From an uncultured Oscillospiraceae bacterium (GTDB lineage Bacteria; Bacillota; Clostridia; Oscillospirales; Acutalibacteraceae), in assembly GCA_959596515.1 (NCBI GenBank), contig CAUFXR010000032.1, positions 1 through 24,086 on the forward strand: 24,086 bases of DNA, given 5' to 3'. The notes beneath the pieces were generated by a model. That model saw only the letters and a list, made by a program, of their open reading frames with translations. It was not told the DNA's origin and ran no database searches. Positions 17,077 to 22,768 of this stretch are shown here, one piece after another. Within the stretch, counting starts at the first letter, position 1. Each line of letters starts with the position of its first letter. The position numbers and the translations under genes were made by a program.

Positions 17077-17222
17077 TTGACATTTTTAAGACAATCCCGT
17101 CTTCTATACGCCAAGGAAGCACATCCCAGCTGTTTGTCCTAAAAAAATAGACTGTTTTGTATTTCTACGACGGACAGCGAATTTGGAAAAATTTATTTTC
17201 ATAGGAATCCACAAAAATTATA

Positions 17223-17251
17223 GTGAAAGGTTTCGAAAGTTATGGTATAAT
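17223..17251 (+). promoter_or_regulatory. Sigma-A-like promoter of the DRTGG-hydrogenase module
   Basis: GTGAAA (17223-17228, four of six bases), 17 bp, perfect TATAAT (17246-17251). A leader of about 68 nt follows, with a hairpin at 17267-17295. Confidence 0.65.
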
Positions 17252-17325
17252 AACGCTGTTAGTAAAAACAGAGGCAACCGGGAAAGCCTTCTGTTAACTA
17301 GAGCGAGAATATGGGGGAAAAGAAA

Positions 17326-17670
17326 ATGACAATCAGGGATATTATCAGACTGCTGGACGCGGAGGTTATTTCGGCCGCCGACCTGGACCTTGAGGTAAAA
17401 ACCGCCTGTGGCAGTGATATGATGAGCGATGTTTTGGCGTTTGTGAAGGACCAGTCTGTCCTTCTCACTGGGCTGTTGAACCCTCAGGTAGTGCGCACGG
17501 CGGAGATGATGGACATGCGGTGTATTGTGTTTGTCCGGGGTAAGCAGCCGGATAACAGCATTGTGGATCTGGCGAAAAAGATGGATATTACCCTGCTGAA
17601 AACAAGGTATCGTCTTTTTACGGCGTGTGGAAAGCTGTATGAAAACGGCCTCAGGGGAGGCTGCGAATAA
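17326..17670 (+). CDS. DRTGG domain-containing protein
   Basis: 114 residues from ATG 17326, chosen because GGGGG lies 8 nt upstream and homologues start near MTIRDIIRLLDAEV. ATG 17311 would add five residues. The DRTGG-type fold is recognisable from the pattern ACGSDMMSDVLAF near the middle, LLTGLLNPQVVRTAEMMDM and the C-terminal LFTACGKLYENGL. DRTGG domains occur beside CBS and phosphotransacetylase domains and, as free proteins, in clostridial hydrogenase neighbourhoods; ligand binding is suspected but not established. It lies 2 bp before the ATPase gene, so the two are surely co-translated. A paralogue lies at 19956-20288. Confidence 0.82.
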   Translation: MTIRDIIRLLDAEVISAADLDLEVKTACGSDMMSDVLAFVKDQSVLLTGLLNPQVVRTAEMMDMRCIVFVRGKQPDNSIVDLAKKMDITLLKTRYRLFTACGKLYENGLRGGCE

Positions 17671-17672
17671 AG

Positions 17673-18098
17673 ATGAGCAAAATGCATTTTCATTACATAG
17701 TACCCGGAGACGATTTCACCCGGGCGGGAGAGGCCTCCAGCAACGTAAAGAAAAAGCTGAAGCAGCTGGGTTATGATCCCGACGCTACCCGCCGGGTAGC
17801 CATTGCCATGTATGAGGGCGAGATCAACATGGTGATTCATGCCGGCGGCGGGGAAATCGACGTAGACGTATCCCCTTCTCAGGTTGACGTGACGATGACC
17901 GACCACGGCCCTGGCATTGCCGATGTGGAAAAGGCTATGCAGGAGGGCTATTCCACCGCGCCGGATAATGTCCGGTCTTTAGGGTTCGGCGCCGGAATGG
18001 GGCTGCCGAACATTAAAAAGTATTCTGATGATATGCGAATCGATACTGAGTTGGGGAAAGGTACCACCATGTATTTTTCCGTGTTTCCGAAAAGCTGA
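17673..18098 (+). CDS. RsbW/SpoIIAB-like ATP-binding protein
   Basis: 141-residue GHKL ATPase-fold protein of the anti-sigma-factor kinase type. The N-box region is IAMYEGEINMVIHA (44-57, Glu48/Asn52). The G1 box is DHGPGI (77-82), and the G2-like glycine loop FGAGMGLPNIKKYSD is near 105-119. There is no phosphoacceptor histidine domain. In this family such proteins phosphorylate a Ser/Thr on a partner or bind a sigma factor; the partner here is unknown. No STAS-domain protein or PP2C phosphatase is visible nearby. It sits between the DRTGG gene and the sensor-hydrogenase gene. Confidence 0.85.
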   Translation: MSKMHFHYIVPGDDFTRAGEASSNVKKKLKQLGYDPDATRRVAIAMYEGEINMVIHAGGGEIDVDVSPSQVDVTMTDHGPGIADVEKAMQEGYSTAPDNVRSLGFGAGMGLPNIKKYSDDMRIDTELGKGTTMYFSVFPKS

Positions 18099-18156
18099 CC
18101 CAGGGCGGACTGGGCGCCGCTGTTTCCTTCAGGGAGATGGCTTAATGAGAATCCAA

Positions 18157-18184
18157 CGATAATTTTATGATAACTTTACGATAA
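18157..18184 (-). promoter_or_regulatory. Three 11-bp direct repeats, Pho-box-like on the minus strand
   Basis: Plus-strand CGATAA, TGATAA and CGATAA start at 18157, 18168 and 18179. On the minus strand this reads TTATCG-TAAAG-TTATCA-TAAAA-TTATCG. The first 19 nt match the pstS Pho-box stretch (381-399) at 16 positions. It lies 50 bp before the next gene, between it and the ATPase gene. PhoB-type binding is an inference. Confidence 0.5.
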
Positions 18185-18233
18185 CTTAGCATGTCCCAAA
18201 CGGGGGCACGCCTTAGGAGGGAGACGATTTCCT

Positions 18234-19550
18234 GTGGACCGGTTTTTTCATTCCGTGACCCTGGATAAGGATAAATGCTTAGGCTGCACCAACTGCATTA
18301 AGCGTTGTCCCACCGAGGCCATCCGGGTGAGGGAGGGAAAGGCCCAGATCATATCCGAGCGGTGTATCGACTGCGGCGAATGTATCCGGGTATGTCCTCA
18401 TCACGCGAAAAAAGCGCGATACGATCACCTTTCCATCCTGGAGGGGTGGAAATATAAAATTGCCATTCCGGCGCCGGCGCTGTTCGGCCAGTTCAATAAT
18501 TTAGACGATATTGACATCGTGCTCACTGGGCTGAAGCAAATGGGTTTCGACGATGTTTATGAGGTTTCCAGAGGGGCCGAGCTGGTGTCCGACGCCACCA
18601 GAAAGCTGATGGCGGACGGTAAGCTGCCCAAACCGGTGATCAGTTCCGCGTGTCCGGCGGTAGTCCGGCTGATCCGCGTCCGTTTTCCGGATCTGTGCGA
18701 TCATGTGTTGAATCTAAACGCTCCTATGGAGGTTTCCGCCATGATGGCCAAGCGGGCGGCCAGCGAGAAAACGGGAATCCCGGTAAAAGAAATTGGAGCC
18801 TTTTTTATCACCCCCTGTCCGGCAAAAGTGACGGACATTAAAATGCCTATCGGCACCGAAGGATCCTGGTGTGACGGCGCCATCGCCATCAGTGAGGTGT
18901 TCCCCATGCTGTCTCACCGAATGGATAAACTGGAAACGGTGGAACCCATCGGTCAGTCCGGTTTGATTGGCGTCAGCTGGGCCGGCAGCGGCGGGGAGTC
19001 CGCGGCGCTGCTCAATGAAAAATATCTGGCGGCGGACGGCATTGAGAACGTGATCCGGGTCCTGGAGGAACTGGAAGACGAGCGGATCCGGGAACTGGAT
19101 TTTGTGGAACTGAACGCCTGCAACGGCGGATGCGTCGGCGGTGTTCTGTGTGTGGAGAATGGCTATGTGGCGAAAGCCCGGCTGCAGCGGCTGAGAAAGT
19201 ACCTGCCGGTGTCGCAGAATCATCTGGAGGGCGGTGTGCCCCAGGATATGGAGTGGACTGAGCCTTTGGAATTCGCGCCGGTGCTGAAGCTTTCCCAGAA
19301 TTTGGAGGAAGCCATGCAGATGATGGAGCAGATCGATGCGATCTGCGAGGGATTGCCTGGGTTGGACTGCGGTTCCTGCGGGGCACCAAGCTGCCGCGCT
19401 CTAGCGGAAGATGTGGTGAAAGGCGTGGCCCGTACCAGCGACTGTGTGTTCGTCATGCGGGAGCAGGTGAAAAATGTGGCGGATACCCTTTCGTCCATCG
19501 GTGGTTATGTCCCCAGTTATGTGGAATCTAAGGAGAAACAGGGAAATTAA
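18234..19550 (+). CDS. [FeFe]-hydrogenase-like iron-sulfur protein, probable sensor
   Basis: 438 residues from GTG 18234, with TAGGAGGG upstream. Two ferredoxin-type [4Fe-4S] motifs sit at Cys15/18/21/25 and Cys44/47/50/54. The hydrogenase domain follows, with the H-cluster motifs SSACP (Cys140), TPCPAK (Cys195) and ACNGGC (Cys296, Cys300). All four H-cluster ligand cysteines are therefore present. The cysteine before Cys140, used for proton transfer in fast hydrogenases, is Ala139. A C-terminal four-cysteine Fe-S domain uses Cys379/382/387/404. This resembles the putatively sensory group C/D [FeFe] hydrogenases (HydS-like), but no PAS or kinase domain is fused. Its likely role is H2 or redox sensing, passed on to the neighbouring ATPases and DRTGG proteins (inference). 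Confidence 0.85.
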   Translation: MDRFFHSVTLDKDKCLGCTNCIKRCPTEAIRVREGKAQIISERCIDCGECIRVCPHHAKKARYDHLSILEGWKYKIAIPAPALFGQFNNLDDIDIVLTGLKQMGFDDVYEVSRGAELVSDATRKLMADGKLPKPVISSACPAVVRLIRVRFPDLCDHVLNLNAPMEVSAMMAKRAASEKTGIPVKEIGAFFITPCPAKVTDIKMPIGTEGSWCDGAIAISEVFPMLSHRMDKLETVEPIGQSGLIGVSWAGSGGESAALLNEKYLAADGIENVIRVLEELEDERIRELDFVELNACNGGCVGGVLCVENGYVAKARLQRLRKYLPVSQNHLEGGVPQDMEWTEPLEFAPVLKLSQNLEEAMQMMEQIDAICEGLPGLDCGSCGAPSCRALAEDVVKGVARTSDCVFVMREQVKNVADTLSSIGGYVPSYVESKEKQGN

Positions 19551-19825
19551 TGGTGCGTTCGGCGGCTGATTTCCTGAAAGCGGAAACCCTCAAGCCGGCC
19601 GGATCTCCGCGGCGACACGGCGATTTGAATCGGAAATTCGGATCGATAACAAGCAGAACCTGAAAAAATACGGCGATAACCCGTAAAAAAATTTTCCCGA
19701 GAGAATATCCTTTGTTATATTTATTCCCTATAGTATTTCTATAGTGGTATGGCAGTTGTATGGTTCAGTTGTAATTTTAGCTTCGGCTTTTGCGGCTGTA
19801 TTTTACGGCTGTCATTCAGCTATCG

Positions 19826-19855
19826 TTTTAGAAAGTATTATTTTAGAAAGTATTA
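19826..19855 (+). repeat. Perfect 15-bp tandem duplication
   Basis: TTTTAGAAAGTATTA occurs twice back to back, 100 bp before the DRTGG gene. It sits in the 405-nt gap 19551-19955, which holds no gene. The gap also shows CTGTCAT-TCAG-CTATCGT (19809-19826, 11-bp spacing, weakly Pho-box-like) and AT-rich sequence, but no convincing terminator or promoter. Confidence 0.85.
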
Positions 19856-19955
19856 TAAGGATTCTTGTTTGAAAAAGTATTGAAAAATATTTTTTACCGG
19901 GAATGTGTCTTGCGAGACGGGTATCGATGAAATCGAAGCAATTGGATGTGAGAAT

Positions 19956-20288
19956 ATGACAGTACAACAGCTCATGGAAACCCTTTCCCTGAAGCTTTTG
20001 GCGGGAGAGGAGGGACTCTCCCAGGAGGTCACCGGCTGTTACATTGGAGACCTGCTGAGCTGGGTGATGGGCAGAGCCCAGGCCGGCGACGCCTGGCTGA
20101 CGGTGATGGGCAACATCAGCGCCCTGGCGGTGGCGTCTTTAGCGGATACCGCCTGCATTATCCTGACGGAAAACGCCTGGCTGGATGAGGACGCCAAAAA
20201 GAAAGCGGACCAGCAGGGAATCTGCGTGCTGGGAACAGAGGAAAACAGCTATCAGCTGGCTTTGCAGATCGGCCGGCTTTTATCATGA
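19956..20288 (+). CDS. DRTGG domain-containing protein, second copy
   Basis: 110 residues from ATG 19956, which matches the usual family start (MTVQQLMETLSLKLLAGEEGL). An upstream in-frame GTG at 19905 has no ribosome site. Recognisable features are CYIGDLLSWVMGRA, LTVMGNISALAVASLADTACIIL and the C-terminal ILG-like VLGTEENSYQLALQIGRLL. It is divergent from the first copy at 17326 (IGDLLSWV against GSDMMSDV), suggesting different partners or ligands. It overlaps the PHP gene by 4 bp (ATGA), so the two are translationally coupled. Confidence 0.8.
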   Translation: MTVQQLMETLSLKLLAGEEGLSQEVTGCYIGDLLSWVMGRAQAGDAWLTVMGNISALAVASLADTACIILTENAWLDEDAKKKADQQGICVLGTEENSYQLALQIGRLLS

Positions 20289-21019
20289 GAGTTTATTATG
20301 ACCTCCACATTCATTCCTGCCTGTCCCCCTGCGGGGACAATGACATGACCCCGAACAATATCGTGAATATGTCTTTGCTCAACGGTATGGACATGATCGC
20401 CCTTACTGACCACAACAGCTGCAAAAACTGCCGTGCCGCGGTAAAGGCGGGCGAGGCGGCCGGTGTGGTGGTGGTGCCCGGTATGGAGCTTACCACCAGC
20501 GAGGAAGCCCATGTGGTGTGCCTGTTTCCCACGGTAGAGCAGGCGGAAGCCTTTGGGGATTATGTGGAGACCCGGTATCCGGAGATCCAGAACCGTCCGG
20601 AAATTTTTGGTGACCAGCTTGTGATGGATTGGCAGGATGAGGTGGTGGGAAGGGTTTCTCAGCTTCTCATTAACGCCAGTATGATCAGTGTGGGCGAATT
20701 GCCCGGGCTGATGGCGGAATTCGGCGGGACGGCGTTTCCCGCTCACATCGACCATGACTCCTACAGCGTGATCTCCTCTTTGGGTGTGATCCCGGCGGAG
20801 GCGGAATTTTGTGCCGCGGAGATCTCCGGCAAAGGGGACAGAGAGTTTCTGGTCAGGCAGTACCCGGAACTTCAGGATATGATTCTCCTGCTGGATTCCG
20901 ACGCCCACTATTTGGACTGGCTGAAGGAGCGGAGGTCGTGGCTGGATCTGCCGGAGAAAACGCCTCAGTGTTTAGTAGACGCCCTCAACGGAAAAATTAA
21001 GGTAAAATGGGAAAGATAG
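20285..21019 (+). CDS. PHP-domain metal-dependent phosphoesterase family protein
   Basis: 244 residues. A PHP fold with metal-binding residues in place: His8-x-His10, Asp42-His43 (LTDHNS), Glu68, His76, His154 (PAHID) and Asp206-x-His208 (DSDAH). These residues point to a working di- or trinuclear phosphohydrolase site. Family members hydrolyse small phosphate esters or nucleotides, but the substrate is not predictable. Homologues are common next to NuoE-type hydrogenase genes in Clostridia (family knowledge). It is coupled to the second DRTGG gene, which suggests that the pair makes, degrades or senses a nucleotide-like signal (inference). Confidence 0.88.
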   Translation: MRVYYDLHIHSCLSPCGDNDMTPNNIVNMSLLNGMDMIALTDHNSCKNCRAAVKAGEAAGVVVVPGMELTTSEEAHVVCLFPTVEQAEAFGDYVETRYPEIQNRPEIFGDQLVMDWQDEVVGRVSQLLINASMISVGELPGLMAEFGGTAFPAHIDHDSYSVISSLGVIPAEAEFCAAEISGKGDREFLVRQYPELQDMILLLDSDAHYLDWLKERRSWLDLPEKTPQCLVDALNGKIKVKWER

Positions 21020-21223
21020 GAAGTGACACAGCTCAAATTTGGTAATGTTGAAAAACTTTTGGTTATTTTTCATAAAAAATAAAAGTTGACTGAATTTTAA
21101 AAGCCGGCTCACGAAGAAATTTAATTTTGAAAAAAATAGCCATTGGTGCATTTCGCCAAAACCTTCCCCCTATTTTCTCCGGAAACTTTGTAGGATCGTA
21201 TAGATTTTAGGGAAAGAATCCGA

Positions 21224-21229
21224 TATAAT
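21224..21229 (+). promoter_or_regulatory. Candidate -10 of the nuoE operon
   Basis: Perfect TATAAT 96 bp before nuoE. The -35 is poor (TAGATT at 17 bp), which suggests need for an activator. An alternative promoter, TTGGTT (21255-21260) with TATATT (21279-21284), would overlap the Rex-like site. Upstream, 21054-21087 forms an AT-rich hairpin. No gene lies in 21020-21324. Confidence 0.5.
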
Positions 21230-21274
21230 CATATTTTGTAGGCAACCACTACAGTTGGTTTTGTATGCGTTTAG

Positions 21275-21292
21275 TTGTTATATTTTTAACAG
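21275..21292. promoter_or_regulatory. Candidate Rex operator upstream of nuoE
   Basis: TTGTTATATTTTTAACAG matches the clostridial Rex consensus TTGTTAANNNNTTAACAA at 12 of 14 defined positions. Rex represses fermentative and hydrogenase genes when NADH is low. The site ends 33 bp before the nuoE ATG. Confidence 0.65.
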
Positions 21293-21324
21293 GTTGCGTT
21301 CAAAGACAATAAGGAGGAAATCAA

Positions 21325-21819
21325 ATGCAAAAGCGTATCAGCAATATCCCGTTCAGCGGGACGAAAGAGCAGGAGGCTCAGCTTTTTGAGATCATCGAGA
21401 AGCATAAAAACGAGCCGGGCGCCATCATGCCTGTTCTGCAGGAAGCCCAGAACGTTTACGGCTATTTGCCCATTGAAGTGCAGCAGATGGTAGCCGACGG
21501 CTTAGGGGTTCCCCTTTCCGAGGTGTTCGGTGTGGCCACCTTCTATTCTCAGTTCTCACTGACTCCCAAGGGCAAGTATAATATTTCTGTTTGCCTGGGT
21601 ACCGCCTGCTATGTAAAGGGTTCCGGCAAGATTTTAGAGGAGATCTCCAAGGAATTAGGTATCGAGGCGGAAGAGTGCACCGCAGATGGCAAGTTTTCTT
21701 TGACTGCCTGCCGCTGCATCGGCGCCTGCGGACTGGCTCCGGTTATCACCATTAACGACGACGTTTACGGCCGCCTGGTTCCCGAGGATGTCAAGGGCAT
21801 TTTGGCGAAGTACGAGTAA
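21325..21819 (+). CDS. nuoE: NuoE/HydC-type [2Fe-2S] subunit of an NAD(H)-linked hydrogenase complex
   Basis: 164-residue 24-kDa-type subunit. It has an N-terminal helical bundle and a C-terminal thioredoxin-like domain. The [2Fe-2S] ligands are Cys90-x4-Cys95 and Cys131-x3-Cys135 (CRCIGAC). It passes electrons between the flavin subunit NuoF/HydB and its partners. In anaerobes lacking complex I such genes usually encode HydC of the bifurcating hydrogenase HydABC; the catalytic HydA would be expected beyond the window. TAAGGAGG lies 7-8 nt before the ATG. It begins the operon behind the Rex-like site. Confidence 0.93.
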   Translation: MQKRISNIPFSGTKEQEAQLFEIIEKHKNEPGAIMPVLQEAQNVYGYLPIEVQQMVADGLGVPLSEVFGVATFYSQFSLTPKGKYNISVCLGTACYVKGSGKILEEISKELGIEAEECTADGKFSLTACRCIGACGLAPVITINDDVYGRLVPEDVKGILAKYE

Positions 21820-21822
21820 GCC

Positions 21823-22395
21823 ATGCGGGAGCTGTCGCTGAATGTAATGGATATCGCCCAGAACTCTCTGTCGGCAGGGGCTTCCCTGACACAGATCGTT
21901 GTGGAAGAGAGCAGTGAGCAGGATACCCTGACACTGAAGATCATCGACAACGGCAAGGGGATGACCGCTGAACAGGTGGCTCACGTGACGGATCCGTTTT
22001 TTACCACCCGCACCACCCGCAAGGTGGGGCTGGGAGTTCCGCTTTTTAAAATGGCGGCGGAGCAGACCGGCGGAAACTTTTCCATCGAGTCTGAGCCGGG
22101 GAAGGGCACCACGGTGACCGCGGTGTTTAAGCCTTCCCACATTGACATGACTCCCTTAGGGGATATCAATTCCACGGTGGGCCTTTTGATCTATTCCAAT
22201 CCGGATCGGGATTTTATTTTCCGTCGGGAGCGAGATGGAAAGAGCTTCGCTCTGGATACCAGGGAGTTGAGAGAGATTTTAGGGGAAGAGGTAAAGCTTT
22301 CGGCCCCTGAGGTCAGCGAATGGATACAGGGTTATCTAAAGGAACAAACCGATATGATCTTTGGAGGTGCACAAGAAGATGAAAACATTAGCTGA
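21823..22395 (+). CDS. GHKL ATPase (histidine-kinase-like, no phosphoacceptor domain)
   Basis: 190 residues starting 3 bp after nuoE. The HATPase_c fold covers about 1-105: N-box VMDIAQNSLSAGA (Asn14), G1 IIDNGKGM (41-48), F-box DPFFTTR and the glycine loop TTRKVGLGVPLFK. The remaining 85 residues carry no domain I recognise and end in an acidic tail. There is no HisKA or sensor domain, so it is not a standard two-component kinase. Its place inside the nuoE-nuoF operon is conserved in several Clostridia (family knowledge). A role in regulating the complex or signalling its redox state is inferred. It overlaps the next gene by 17 bp. Confidence 0.87.
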   Translation: MRELSLNVMDIAQNSLSAGASLTQIVVEESSEQDTLTLKIIDNGKGMTAEQVAHVTDPFFTTRTTRKVGLGVPLFKMAAEQTGGNFSIESEPGKGTTVTAVFKPSHIDMTPLGDINSTVGLLIYSNPDRDFIFRRERDGKSFALDTRELREILGEEVKLSAPEVSEWIQGYLKEQTDMIFGGAQEDENIS

Positions 22396-22750
22396 GTTGC
22401 AAGCGATTCGTGATAAGGCCCGCGCCCAGATTGGAATCCGGGAGGAGGATAAGGACGCTATCCGTGTGCTGGTCGGTATGGCTACCTGCGGAATCGCCGC
22501 CGGAGCTCGTCCGGTATTGAACGCTTTTGTGGAAGAGGTTGCGAAGCGCAACATGACGGAAAAGATCGCCGTCACCCAGACCGGCTGTATCGGCATCTGC
22601 CAGTATGAACCTGTGGTAGAGGTGCTGGTTCCCGGACAGGAAAAGGTCACCTATGTAAAAATGACCCCTGAAAAGGCTGTTCGGGTGGTTAACGACCACC
22701 TGGTTAACGGCAACGTGGTCACAGAATATACCATCGGCGCCAATTCATAA
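22379..22750 (+). CDS. Small thioredoxin-like [2Fe-2S] ferredoxin-type protein
   Basis: 123 residues from ATG 22379, with GGAGGTG 9 nt upstream; this site lies inside the preceding gene. A single thioredoxin-like ferredoxin domain like the N-terminus of NuoF/HydB, with cysteines Cys37, Cys70 and Cys74 (TGCIGIC). The usual fourth ligand, five residues after the first Cys, is Ala42, within MATCGIAAGARP. This replacement seems typical of the small subunit in these operons. It resembles the fourth subunit (often called HydD) of some NADH-dependent [FeFe] hydrogenases. It probably carries electrons or is structural. Confidence 0.85.
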   Translation: MKTLAELQAIRDKARAQIGIREEDKDAIRVLVGMATCGIAAGARPVLNAFVEEVAKRNMTEKIAVTQTGCIGICQYEPVVEVLVPGQEKVTYVKMTPEKAVRVVNDHLVNGNVVTEYTIGANS

Positions 22751-22768
22751 GAAGGAGGAAAACCAAAC

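Noticed and set aside
21054..21087. AT-rich hairpin after the PHP gene as an intrinsic terminator
   Set aside because: The stem is almost all A-T with a GGT bulge and no T-run follows, so termination is doubtful.
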